Shown piece after piece: positions 49,687 to 56,812 of a stretch of DNA of 64,000 nt (its first letter is position 1; each line of letters begins with the position of its first letter). Source of the DNA: Nocardioides jensenii JCM 1364 = NBRC 14755 (GTDB lineage Bacteria > Actinomycetota > Actinomycetes > Propionibacteriales > Nocardioidaceae); contig NZ_BCRJ01000001.1 of assembly GCF_001552535.1 (NCBI RefSeq), positions 25,352-89,351 on the forward strand. The letters are read 5' to 3'. Under the pieces are notes generated by a model that was given only the letters and a program-made list of their open reading frames with translations, made no database searches and had not been told where the DNA came from. A program made the translations under genes and the position numbers.

Positions 49687-50468
49687 CCTACCGCTATCTC
49701 ACCGACCTCGCCGAAGTCCTGCGCACCACTGGCCACCCGGTGATCGAGCTCCCCGGTTGGAAGAGCAACGGACACCCGGGCACCTTCGATCCGCAAGGGA
49801 ACCTGTGGCACCACACCGGGTCGTACGACGCGTTGGCGGACGCACCAGACGACCTGTCGTACGCGAAGTGGTTGGCCTTCGAGGGCCGCTCCGATCTCGC
49901 GGGACCACTGTGCAACGTCTCGATCAGCGCCGAGGGCGTCTACTACGTCTGCGCCGCTGGGCGGGCCTACCACGCGGGCGACGCCAAGGCGTCCGGCCCT
50001 GTCCCGGCGGGCAACGGCAATGGGCTCTACATCGGCTGGGAGTGCATGAACTCTGGCTCGCAGGGCTGGGGTCGTCCGCAGCTTGCCGCGATGGTCGACG
50101 GCGCTGCCGTCACCAGCCAGCACTACGGCTGGACAGCCGTGGCCAACAGGGCGCACAAGGAGACCAGCCTGACCGGGAAGTGGGACCCCGGCCTGCTGGA
50201 CATGGACGAGTTCCGCGACGACATCAAGATCGCCATCACCAACAACGGAAGGACCTGGTTCGACATGGCCACAGAGAAGGAACTGCGGGCGATCATCCGC
50301 GAGGAGCTGCCCACCGCCGTACGCGCCGAGCTCGAGCGCCTGTTCCGCGACGAGAAGGGCGCACCCTCCATCGGCAACGCCCGCATCGAGGACCCCGACG
50401 GCGGGACCACGTTCACCCTCGCCCGCCGGCTCAAGCAGATCGAGGCCTCGGCCGGGAAAGAGAAGTGA
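49683..50468 (+). CDS. N-acetylmuramoyl-L-alanine amidase (endolysin)
   Basis: A 261-residue amidase_2/PGRP-type lysin: LWHHTGSYDA (first zinc His), NVSISAEGVYYVCAAGRAYH, GLYIGWECMN (catalytic-side Glu) and AHKETSLTGKWDPG (second His and Asp). It cleaves the bond between MurNAc and L-Ala. The C-terminal 75 residues are helical and charged and may bind the wall. The holin follows at once. Confidence 0.9.
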   Translation: MTYRYLTDLAEVLRTTGHPVIELPGWKSNGHPGTFDPQGNLWHHTGSYDALADAPDDLSYAKWLAFEGRSDLAGPLCNVSISAEGVYYVCAAGRAYHAGDAKASGPVPAGNGNGLYIGWECMNSGSQGWGRPQLAAMVDGAAVTSQHYGWTAVANRAHKETSLTGKWDPGLLDMDEFRDDIKIAITNNGRTWFDMATEKELRAIIREELPTAVRAELERLFRDEKGAPSIGNARIEDPDGGTTFTLARRLKQIEASAGKEK

Positions 50469-50470
50469 CC

Positions 50471-50671
50471 ATGAAGAACGAACCCCTGCTCATCTGGTCC
50501 AGTGTGCTGGTGTTCCTGCAGGTCGTCGTCGCCGGAACCGCGCTGGCCGACGTCATCGGCGCCGTCGCGTTCGGTGTCGCCGCTCTCGTCGTCGCCGGGC
50601 TGCAGGCCGCGACCCAGTTCTACATCCGCGGCCAGGTCACCCCGGTCGCCGGCGAGCACAGGGCCGAGTAG
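50471..50671 (+). CDS. Putative holin
   Basis: A 66-residue protein with two hydrophobic segments (LLIWSSVLVFLQVVVAGTAL and DVIGAVAFGVAALVVAGLQA) and short polar ends, consistent with a class II holin. It begins two bases after the amidase stop. Confidence 0.75.
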   Translation: MKNEPLLIWSSVLVFLQVVVAGTALADVIGAVAFGVAALVVAGLQAATQFYIRGQVTPVAGEHRAE

Positions 50672-50673
50672 CC

Positions 50674-50790
50674 GTGACCAGGTTCGCGGCCGGCGTCATC
50701 GTCGGTGCCCTGGCGTACCCGCTCGGTTTCGTGCTCGCTCATCTCGCCGTTGGCGAGTCGCCGTTCTACCCGAAGGAGCAGCCCCGATGA
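50674..50790 (+). CDS. Very small membrane protein, holin partner candidate
   Basis: A 38-residue ORF from GTG with one hydrophobic segment (FAAGVIVGALAYPLGFVLAH). It lies between holin and the next gene, with two bases before and a 4-base overlap after. Comparable tiny second membrane proteins occur in actinophage lysis cassettes. Confidence 0.55.
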   Translation: MTRFAAGVIVGALAYPLGFVLAHLAVGESPFYPKEQPR

Positions 50791-51092
50791 GTTGCAGTTT
50801 CTCCATGGGCATCGACCCCGAGTACGTCGACCTCAACCTCACCACCGGCGCGGACTTCACGTGCACCGGCGAGCTCGACCAGGACTTCCCTGCCGGGTCG
50901 ACCCTGTCCTTGGTGTTCACCACCGAGTCCCCCACCAGCTGGGCGGCCACCATCACCGGCCCGGAGGCGGTCTGGCAGGTCGACAAGGCCGCGGCCGACA
51001 CCGTCCCCGACGGCACCGGTGTCCGGCTCGTCTACGTCAACGGCTCCACCGACCAGGTGTGGGCTGCAGGGAAGGTGCGTCGTCATGGTTGA
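50787..51092 (+). CDS. Small tail-fibre-associated protein
   Basis: A 101-residue beta-rich protein (YVDLNLTTGADFTCTGELDQ, STLSLVFTTESPTSWAATIT, GVRLVYVNGSTDQVWAAGKV) immediately upstream of the receptor fibre and overlapping it by 8 bases. It resembles the small fibre-proximal proteins seen in actinophages and could be a fibre base or chaperone. That role is inferred from position. Confidence 0.62.
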   Translation: MSCSFSMGIDPEYVDLNLTTGADFTCTGELDQDFPAGSTLSLVFTTESPTSWAATITGPEAVWQVDKAAADTVPDGTGVRLVYVNGSTDQVWAAGKVRRHG

Positions 51093-52137
51093 GATCGCCA
51101 ACGGGTCGAGGTTCAAGATCAAGAACCCGAACGTGAAGTTCTACGTAGCCCGCCCCAACGAAGCAGCCGCTGGTGTGGCTGGGGACCTGGCTGCGCACGA
51201 GGCCGACCACGACAACCCGCACCAGGTCACCGCCGCCCAGGCCGGCGCGCTCTCCAACACCGAGGTGGTTCCGGACGGCAACCTCCCGGCCCGCCTCTCG
51301 GAGGCAGAGCTCGCGGGCACGTTCGACCCACTCGGTGCGGCAGCTGCAGGACAGGCCGCGTCCCAGCCCGTCGACTCCGACCTGTCCGCGATCGCCGCCC
51401 TAACGACCACGCCGTTCGGGCGATCGATCCTGACGCTCGCCAACGCAGCCGCAGGCCGCACGACGCTCGACGTCGACCAGGCCGGGTCGAACATCCCGAA
51501 GACGATCGTCAACGCCAAGGGTGACCTGCTCGTCGGCACAGCCGATAACGCACTAACTGTTCTCCCGGTCGGCGCGAACGGGCGGGCACTGCTGCCAGAC
51601 TCGGCCCAGACCAGCGGGTGGCGGTTCGCCACCACGGCCTTCTTCGAGGGGACGGGCAGCCCGAACGGTGTGGTCGCTGCACCCGTCGGCTCGGCGTTCG
51701 TGAACAGCGAGAGCGGCGGCTACAACGGCGCGAGAACGTGGCGGAAGATCGCAGGCACCGGAAACACAGGGTGGGAGGTCGAGTCCGGCGACACTGGTTG
51801 GCGCAACGTGAGCTCGGACCTCACCAACGGCTGGGCACTCACCAGTGCCGGGTTTGCCCAGGTTCGACGCATCGGGAGCGCGACGCATCTAGGGTTCTTC
51901 CTGACCGCCGGCGGCGCCACGGCGGCCTCCATCTACGACTTCCCTACCGGCTTCCGCCCAAAGAATGCGCGCATCACCTTCCGGAATGTAGGCACCCTCC
52001 GGGATGGATTCGTGTCCGCCGATAGGTACCTGGTGGTCTCTCCGCTTAGCGCCGCTGACACTTCCCTACTCCTGCTCGACAAGCAGTGGCCCACGGCGGA
52101 TGCCTGGCCGGCGTCCCTCCCAGGCACGGCTGCGTGA
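51085..52137 (+). CDS. Tail fibre, currently expressed form of an invertible locus
   Basis: A 350-residue fibre. The N-terminal part (to about residue 152) has virion-attachment and repeat character (AAHEADHDNPHQVTAAQAGA, IPKTIVNAKGDLLVGTADNA). From there to the end lies a variable body and tip (GWRNVSSDLTNGWALTSAGF, ending WPASLPGTAA). The codons for ADNALTV are the left copy of a 20-bp inverted repeat shared with the silent body at 53071-53090. A second body and a second tip follow without start codons. Inversion would replace everything after residue about 158 in frame. The gene overlaps the upstream small protein by 8 bases. Confidence 0.85.
   Translation: MVEIANGSRFKIKNPNVKFYVARPNEAAAGVAGDLAAHEADHDNPHQVTAAQAGALSNTEVVPDGNLPARLSEAELAGTFDPLGAAAAGQAASQPVDSDLSAIAALTTTPFGRSILTLANAAAGRTTLDVDQAGSNIPKTIVNAKGDLLVGTADNALTVLPVGANGRALLPDSAQTSGWRFATTAFFEGTGSPNGVVAAPVGSAFVNSESGGYNGARTWRKIAGTGNTGWEVESGDTGWRNVSSDLTNGWALTSAGFAQVRRIGSATHLGFFLTAGGATAASIYDFPTGFRPKNARITFRNVGTLRDGFVSADRYLVVSPLSAADTSLLLLDKQWPTADAWPASLPGTAA
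51541..51560 (+). repeat. Left copy of the 20-bp fibre inversion repeat
   Basis: GCCGATAACGCACTAACTGT within the fibre coding sequence. A perfect inverted copy lies at 53071-53090. Flanking bases differ on both sides, so the identity is exactly 20 bp. Both copies are read in the same frame (A-D-N-A-L-T-V). Confidence 0.9.
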
Positions 52138-52503
52138 CCTGACGTAACCGCACTTCTCAGCAATGGCTGGGCGAAGAACTCTGGCGGCACTGGGGTGTGC
52201 GTCGTACGACGGATGGGCAACTCGGCGTACTGGCAGCTCGGCCTCGACGGAACTGCCGCCACGGCTGACCGGATCATCGACATCCCGACGGGATTCCGAG
52301 GCGTCTACAGCACGTCCGGGACGGGCTATTACCCCTTCAACGCGACAGGTTCCGCCGGTCAATACCTGCCGGTCGAGGCACACTCCGGCGGCTACCTGCG
52401 GTGGGCCACGGCATCCGTGGCGAAGGTGTCGCTGGTGCGCGCGACGGCAACCAGTCCCGTGACTGAGCCGTGGCCCGCCGCGCTCCCGGGGGTCTCCGGC
52501 TAG
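52138..52503 (+). pseudogene. Silent fibre-tip cassette, no start codon
   Basis: About 121 codons in the same frame as the fibre but after its stop. They encode DVTALLSNGWAKNSGG, then VCVVRRMGNSAYWQLGLDGT and end WPAALPGVSG, clearly parallel to the fibre's own tip (NVSSDLTNGWALTSAG, VRRIGS, WPASLPGTAA). It has no upstream start or ribosome site and begins with the nested inverted repeat. It is best read as a stored alternative tip rather than a decayed gene. Its stop overlaps the stop of the opposing cassette (CTAG, 52500-52503). Confidence 0.75.
52141..52158 (+). repeat. Left copy of the nested 18-bp inverted repeat
   Basis: GACGTAACCGCACTTCTC, four bases after the fibre stop codon. The inverted counterpart at 52794-52811 differs at one position (GACATAACC...). 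Both encode D-(V/I)-T-A-L-L in their fibre frames. Confidence 0.8.
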
Positions 52504-52793
52504 GCCGCATTTCCCGGCAGCGAGGTGGGCCAGGCATTCCCCGTCGAGAAACAGACCGCCCAGTAATCGCCGCCTCCTGTGTAGGCCGTCACGGCGATCG
52601 TCGCTGCCGCGACGTAGCACTGGAAGTTCCAGTACGTCCGGCCATAGACAGGAACGCTGGACGATTGGAATGCGGTGGGAAGGGTTGTAATTGGTGTCGT
52701 GCTGGTGCCAGCGCTCCGCCTGAGTTGGGTGATTCGTAGATCTACCAAGTTGGTGTTCCGCCGCACCAGCACGAACCCCGTGAAGTCAGCACC

Positions 52794-52811
52794 GAGAAGT
52801 GCGGTTATGTC
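52794..52811 (-). repeat. Right copy of the nested 18-bp inverted repeat
   Basis: On the minus strand it reads GACATAACCGCACTTCTC inside the silent fibre body, at the boundary between shaft and tip. Inversion against 52141-52158 would exchange the two silent tips in frame. Confidence 0.8.
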
Positions 52812-53070
52812 GCGCCACCCGGTGTCGCCGACGGTGACGGCCCATTTCGAGATTCCGGGACCTGCCGAGGTTTTGATCCACTTCCACGCGCCGTTGGTGC
52901 CGGCTGTGTCGACGTACTCCGTCCCGACCGGGGCAGCGTCGGTGAGGGTGGCGTTGCTGCCAGCCCCCGGGGACCCTGTCCCTTCAAGCCGGCCGGTGGT
53001 AGACCAGCGGATGCCGCCGGCCTGCGATGCGTCGGCCATGGGCACGCGGCCGTCAGCGCCCACGGGCAGC

Positions 53071-53090
53071 ACAGTTAGTGCGTTATCGGC
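53071..53090 (-). repeat. Right copy of the 20-bp fibre inversion repeat
   Basis: Exact inverted copy of 51541-51560 at the head of the silent fibre body. Distance between outer ends is 1550 bp. Confidence 0.9.
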
Positions 53091-53134
53091 GACCCCACCT
53101 AAGGACCCTCACCCAACCCGACGAAGGAGACACC

Positions 53135-53320
53135 ATGGATCTGCAGGCCCTCACTGACGAAGACCTGGAGCAGCACCGCCTCGACGTGCTCAACGAGCTG
53201 GAACGGAGATCCCGGCTGGCTCAGATTCCGTCGACCATCACGCAGCTGGCCACCCAGTTCGTGGAGTCCGGTGGTGACAGGGCTGACCTGACTGCTGCGA
53301 TCGACGGACAGGGCGCCTGA
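53135..53320 (+). CDS. Small helical protein after the fibre locus
   Basis: A 61-residue mostly helical protein (LTDEDLEQHRLDVLNELERR, ITQLATQFVESGGDRADLTA). ATG 53135 has GAAGGAG upstream. It lies just outside the right inversion repeat and before the late terminator. Such short ORFs are frequent beside actinophage fibre genes; function unknown. Confidence 0.68.
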   Translation: MDLQALTDEDLEQHRLDVLNELERRSRLAQIPSTITQLATQFVESGGDRADLTAAIDGQGA

Positions 53321-53369
53321 CCCTCTGGCATACTGACGCCGCCTGGCTGTCCCCGCATCCGGCACTTCG

Positions 53370-53408
53370 CCGCCCCACTCTGCTCCGGCAGGGTGGGGCG
53401 GTTTCGTT
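53370..53408. terminator. Late-operon terminator, probably bidirectional
   Basis: Arms CCGCCCCACTC (53370-53380) and GGGTGGGGCGG (53391-53401) pair over 11 bp including one G-T, followed by TTTCGTT. It lies between convergent genes (53135 and the lipoprotein at 53429). Confidence 0.7.
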
Positions 53409-53428
53409 CGTGCCACCGGCCTATGCCC

Positions 53429-53914
53429 TCATGGCGCGAACCGTTCCACGGTCCCACCGAGCATCGACTGCAGCGCGGGCGCGTTGTCTCCGTTGATGAT
53501 CCAGTTGGACCCCACGAGCATCGGGGACGGGTCGATATCCGCGTCCGCTAGCAGCTCGTTCATTTCGCGGTGCAGATCGAGTTGAGACTGCAGATCCCCC
53601 TGCGACGCGAAGGTGCTGAACACGTCCTCATCCGAGCACGTGCCAGACTCGGCGGCCAGCGTGACGTTATGCTCCGGCTTCCAGTTGGCACAGACGTAGC
53701 CGGCCTCGACCGCCGCATCATGCAACTCCTGGACGGTGCCGTACGCAGCGTCCTTCTCGAACTGGGGCTCTGGGGTGGATTCGGCGGTCGCCGCCGGCGT
53801 AGCGGTGTTCGCACCCTTCGATCCGCCGTCACCATCGGCCGAGCCTCCGCACGAGGTTAGGGCGAGCAGGAGGCAGAGAGCGAGAGTGGCGAGCTTCATC
53901 GCAACAGGATGCAT
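53429..53914 (-). CDS. Secreted lipoprotein, candidate superinfection-exclusion moron
   Basis: A 161-residue protein with a lipoprotein signal (KLATLALCLLLALTSC, lipobox LTSC) and a Ser/Ala/Glu-rich linker. The mature domain has two further Cys (YVCANWK, SGTCSDED) that could form a disulfide. ATG 53914 has GGAAGGG upstream; GTG 53923 and ATG 53899 are alternatives. It is transcribed away from the late genes near attR, the usual place for lysogen-expressed genes. Surface lipoproteins of prophages can block DNA entry of related phages, so exclusion is plausible but unproven. Confidence 0.75.
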   Translation of the reverse strand: MHPVAMKLATLALCLLLALTSCGGSADGDGGSKGANTATPAATAESTPEPQFEKDAAYGTVQELHDAAVEAGYVCANWKPEHNVTLAAESGTCSDEDVFSTFASQGDLQSQLDLHREMNELLADADIDPSPMLVGSNWIINGDNAPALQSMLGGTVERFAP

Positions 53915-53950
53915 CTTGTCCACCCTTCCCCGCAGCAGAATGACTGGGCC

Positions 53951-53956
53951 TACTCT
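53951..53956 (+). promoter_or_regulatory. Leaderless -10 element for the gene at 53963
   Basis: TACTCT, six bases, then GTG. The preceding GGGCC matches the element before the homologous gene in prophage 1 (7397). No -35 at acceptable spacing. Confidence 0.5.
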
Positions 53957-53962
53957 TTTCGG

Positions 53963-54196
53963 GTGCCCCGTCAGCAGATCGTCTACCCCATCCCCGACCG
54001 GCCTGAGTGTGAGGTGCTCGTCGACGGCGGGTGGTGGTTCGGTGAGGTCCGCATGTGGACGCAGGACGACGACGGGTCCTGGTCGGCGAACGTCTCCTGG
54101 ACACGGAACACCGAGACGAGGCTGGATGCCGTGCCGGCCGCCCGGGTGCGGCCTGTGGAGAACGACTACAGCCGCGGCCGAACAGGTGCACCATGA
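53963..54196 (+). CDS. Conserved short actinobacterial protein, prophage 2 copy
   Basis: A 77-residue protein (IPDRPECEVLVDGGWWFGEV, RMWTQDDDGSWSANVSWT, VRPVENDYSRGRTG) homologous to 7409 at the right end of prophage 1. Likely a small beta-barrel. GTG start, leaderless promoter. It lies about 220 bases inside attR, so it should be transcribed from the lysogen. Function unknown; an immunity or host-modifying role is possible from position. Confidence 0.75.
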   Translation: MPRQQIVYPIPDRPECEVLVDGGWWFGEVRMWTQDDDGSWSANVSWTRNTETRLDAVPAARVRPVENDYSRGRTGAP

Positions 54197-54200
54197 ACCT

Positions 54201-54353
54201 ATGGACGAGCTCGAAGACCTGGGCGTCGCTCACTACTGGGCGGACCTGCTGATCGGGCCCTGCTCGATCCCTGGCTGCCCGACGTCTGCACCCCAAAACC
54301 AATGTGCATATTTGCACATAACCCCGAATTCGAGCGCGTACGAAGACACATGA
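54201..54353 (+). CDS. Small hypothetical protein near attR
   Basis: A 50-residue ORF starting four bases after the preceding stop (ELEDLGVAHYWADLLIGPCS, then C-P and QCAYLH). Three Cys and two His could bind a metal. A perfect inverted repeat at 54303 lies within its 3' end, so the last codons also serve as a possible integrase site. Confidence 0.5.
   Translation: MDELEDLGVAHYWADLLIGPCSIPGCPTSAPQNQCAYLHITPNSSAYEDT
54303..54318. promoter_or_regulatory. Inverted repeat near attR, candidate integrase arm site
   Basis: TGTGCA-TATT-TGCACA, a perfect 6-bp palindrome about 100 bases inside the attR core, in locally AT-richer DNA. Position and symmetry fit an arm-type integrase, IHF-like or excisionase site. 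Not proven. Confidence 0.4.
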
Positions 54354-54414
54354 CCACACAGCAAAACATGCTCTGACCTGCACTGATACAAATCCCGACT
54401 CACAGACTAACGGA

Positions 54415-54438
54415 TTCAAGTCCCGTTACTCACCCCGA
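54415..54438. repeat. attR core of prophage 2
   Basis: A 24-base direct repeat of 13417-13440, i.e. the displaced 3' end of tRNA-His. The rest of the tRNA is absent here, so it is not a second tRNA gene. Confidence 0.95.
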
Positions 54439-54440
54439 TT

Positions 54441-54472
54441 CGAAGGCCCTGTCCACACGGACGGGGCCTTCG
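54441..54472 (+). terminator. Original tRNA-His terminator, displaced by the prophage
   Basis: CGAAGGCCCTGTCC (54441-54454) pairs with GGACGGGGCCTTCG (54459-54472) over 14 bp with one G-T, loop ACAC. It directly follows the attR core, so before integration it ended the tRNA-His transcript. Confidence 0.85.
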
Positions 54473-54495
54473 TGCATTTCGACTACCCTCGCTGC

Positions 54496-55224
54496 GTGGA
54501 GCCGCTACCGCTTGCCGTCACAGAGCTCGCGGACCGGCTCGGGTCTCTCCCCTGGCTCAGCGACCTCCTGGTCGCCGGATCCCTGGCCACCGGCGACCAC
54601 CTTCCCGGGGTCAGCGATCTGGATCTGGTCGCCGTGGTTGCGGGACCGGTCGACGAGACGAGGACCGCACAGCTCGTCGCGATGCACGCGGAGCTCGACC
54701 ACGCAGCGGCCGCAGGCGCCGACCTCGGCTGCGTCTACGTGGATGAGCGCAACCTGCTCGACGCCGACGCGCTCCATCCGACCTGGACGCACGGCGCGCT
54801 CACCCGACGCATCCTGTCCGGCATCACGCGTGCGGAACTGGTGCGTCACGGGTTCCAAGTCATCGGCCGTTCCCCCGCGGACCTGCTGCCACCGATGTCG
54901 GACGACGAGATCCGCGCCGCGGCCCGGGCCGAGCTCTGCGGCTACTGGGCCTGGGCCGTATGACGACCGCACCTGTGGCTGGACCCGATGATCGCGGACC
55001 TCGGCCTGACCTCGATGGCGCGCGGTCGTCACGCACTGCGCACCGGACAACTCCTCACCAAGAGCGCGGCGGTCGAGGAGGCGCGGGCTCCGGCATGGTT
55101 GGTCGACCAGCTGCGCGCACGGAGGCACGGTCACGCGATCGCCTCGCCACGGGCACGAACCGCTTGGATCGCCTGGCGCGATGCGCGAACGACCACCCGG
55201 ATGGCCCGTCGGCAGCGCTTCTGA
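54496..55224 (+). pseudogene. Nucleotidyltransferase-domain protein interrupted by an in-frame TGA
   Basis: Codons from GTG 54496 encode a nucleotidyltransferase-like domain with the motif VAGSLATGDHLPGVSDLDLVA (GS...DxD). After GYWAWAV a TGA (54961-54963) interrupts the frame, yet coding resumes in the same frame (RPHLWLDPMIADLGLTSMAR, then LLTKSAAVEEA...W) to 55224. The second part looks like the helical C-terminus of aminoglycoside-adenylyltransferase-like proteins. So the gene carries a single nonsense change. TACCCT six bases before GTG suggests a leaderless start. The first 155 residues may still be made. Confidence 0.7.
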
Positions 55225-55306
55225 GCACGTGAGGAACCGCGACTCGCCGACGCCGACGACAACGGCGCTGTCGTCGACATTGGTCTCCACAGATCGTCGG
55301 AATCCC

Positions 55307-55335
55307 TTGCCCTGGTTGACGATTCCCGATAAGCT
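55307..55335 (+). promoter_or_regulatory. Promoter of the DUF222-HNH gene
   Basis: TTGCCC (55307-55312), 17 bases, TAAGCT (55330-55335), then seven bases to ATG 55343. Both hexamers and the spacing are acceptable, making this the best-defined leaderless promoter in the window. Confidence 0.6.
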
Positions 55336-55342
55336 CGAACAC

Positions 55343-56758
55343 ATGTTCGAAGCATCGGAGGGCCTCACCCCGGAGCACCCCGCTCCCGGCCCTGAGCTGC
55401 CCCTGGACGCCTCCACCGTCACCGGATGGGCAGAAGCCCTGATCGAGATCTCCCGCGCCGTCAACGACGACACCACCCGCATCGACGTGATCGGGGAACT
55501 CGAGAAACTCAAGCACGCCGCCGCCGCGGCCCAGGCCGAACTCTGCGTCGACTTCGACGAGTCCATGCGCGCCAAGGCAGCCGCCACCGGCGTCGGGAAA
55601 CGCCGCCAAGGCCGCGGCATCGCCGAACAGCTCGCCCTGGCCCGCCGCGAGTCCCCCCACCGCGGGCGCCAACACCTCGGCCTGGCCAAGATCCTGCGCA
55701 CCGAGCTGCCGCACACCCGGGCCGCGTTCCGGGCCGGACACATCACCGAATGGGCCGCCACCCTGATCGCCCGCGAGACCGCCTGCCTCGACCTCTCCGA
55801 CCGGGCCCGCGTGGACCAGCACGTCGCCGGCGACCTCACCCAGGTCGCGCAACTGTCTGAGAAGCAGATCGGGGACCGGGCCCGCACACTGGCCGCCAAG
55901 CTCGACCCCGCCTCGGTGGCCCAACGCCGAGCGAAGGCCGAGAAGGACCGCCGGGTCACCATCCGCCCCGCCCCCGACACGATGACCTACCTGTCCGGGC
56001 ACCTACCCGTCGCCCAAGGCGTCAGCGTCTACGCCGCGTTGAAGAAGACCGCCGACACCCTGATCGCGGCCGGTGACGAACGCTCCCGGGCCCAGATCAT
56101 GGCCGACACCCTGGTCACCCGCGTCACCGGACACACCCAAGCCGACCACGTCCCGGTCGCGATCAACCTGGTCGTCTGCGACCAGACCCTCCTCGGCCAC
56201 GGCAACGACCCCGCCCACCTCGACGGCCACGGCACCATCCCCGCTGACCTGGCCCGCCACCTCGCAGCGACCGCCCTCGACACCGGCGCCGCAACCGGGC
56301 TGCAGACCTGGCTGCGCACGATCTACACCAGCCCCCACGGCGGACTCACCGCAATGGACTCCCGGGCCCGGATCGTCCCCCACGGCCTGGCCCACCTGAT
56401 CCGGCTCCGCGACGGCGGCACCTGCCGCACCCGCTACTGCGACGCCCCCATCAGACACATCGACCACGCCACCGGCATCGCCCACCGCGGCCACACAGTC
56501 GAAGAGAACCTCCAAGGCGTCTGCGAAGCCTGCAACTACGCCAAACAAGCCCCCTACTGGACAGCCACCGGCCACCACCCACCCCACCGGCGACATCAGG
56601 TCACCACCACCACACCCACCGGGCACACCTACACCTCCACCGCACCACCCCTACCCGGCTGGACCGACCCACCAGACTGGCAACTGGTCGCCGCCAACCT
56701 CCAGGACCCCACTGACTTCCTCTCGGAGTACGAGCTCATCGACGACGCCGCCGCCTGA
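55343..56758 (+). CDS. DUF222 / HNH endonuclease (13E12 repeat family)
   Basis: A 471-residue protein with an N-terminal DUF222 domain (about 20-300, helical; AFRAGHITEWAATLIARETA) and a C-terminal HNH nuclease-like part (RDGGTCRTRYCDAPIRHIDH, TGIAHRGHTVEENLQGVCEA, CNYAK). The family (REP13E12 in mycobacteria) is repeated in many actinobacterial genomes, often next to tRNA or integration hotspots, and may be mobile. The nuclease residues look intact. Function in the host is unknown. Confidence 0.88.
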   Translation: MFEASEGLTPEHPAPGPELPLDASTVTGWAEALIEISRAVNDDTTRIDVIGELEKLKHAAAAAQAELCVDFDESMRAKAAATGVGKRRQGRGIAEQLALARRESPHRGRQHLGLAKILRTELPHTRAAFRAGHITEWAATLIARETACLDLSDRARVDQHVAGDLTQVAQLSEKQIGDRARTLAAKLDPASVAQRRAKAEKDRRVTIRPAPDTMTYLSGHLPVAQGVSVYAALKKTADTLIAAGDERSRAQIMADTLVTRVTGHTQADHVPVAINLVVCDQTLLGHGNDPAHLDGHGTIPADLARHLAATALDTGAATGLQTWLRTIYTSPHGGLTAMDSRARIVPHGLAHLIRLRDGGTCRTRYCDAPIRHIDHATGIAHRGHTVEENLQGVCEACNYAKQAPYWTATGHHPPHRRHQVTTTTPTGHTYTSTAPPLPGWTDPPDWQLVAANLQDPTDFLSEYELIDDAAA

Positions 56759-56812
56759 TGGTTCCTCGCAGGAGCAGGCGTCGTCGGGTCCTGGCTGGGC
56801 GAACGGCGGTGG

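Larger units (their letters stand above)
52500..53090 (-). pseudogene. Silent inverted fibre body and tip cassette
   Basis: On the minus strand 196 codons run from the 20-bp repeat to TAG: ADNALTVLPVGADGRVPMA, then GWRDITALLGADFTGFVLVR and a final WPTSLPGNAA. This is homologous over its length to fibre residues about 153-350. It lacks the conserved N-terminus and has no credible start (the first ATG is internal). Inversion between the repeats would place it in frame after the fibre N-terminus. The codon quality is as good as the expressed copy, which argues against simple decay. Confidence 0.78.
13417..54438. mobile_element. Prophage 2, complete siphovirus-type prophage in tRNA-His
   Basis: About 41 kb bounded by an identical 24-bp core that starts TTCAAGTCCCG: once in the tRNA-His gene (13417-13440) and once after the phage genes (54415-54438). 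Inside is a full temperate siphovirus plan: integrase, immunity, early genes, replication, terminase, HK97-type head, tail, lysis, fibre and moron genes. All structural modules appear intact. Two or three early genes have frameshifts. Confidence 0.96.

Noticed and set aside
51085..53090. Diversity-generating retroelement as the source of fibre variation
   Set aside because: No reverse transcriptase, no template repeat with A-specific substitutions. The silent bodies differ throughout and are bounded by inverted repeats.
53916..53956. TTGTCC as a -35 for the promoter of 53963
   Set aside because: The spacing to TACTCT is 29 bases, too long for a sigma-70-type promoter.
54415..54438. Second tRNA-His gene at attR
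   Set aside because: Only the T-loop and 3' acceptor part are present. The anticodon and 5' half are missing, so it is the att core.
54472..54495. GTG 54472 as start of the nucleotidyltransferase gene
   Set aside because: It overlaps the tRNA-His terminator hairpin. GTG 54496 lies six bases after TACCCT.
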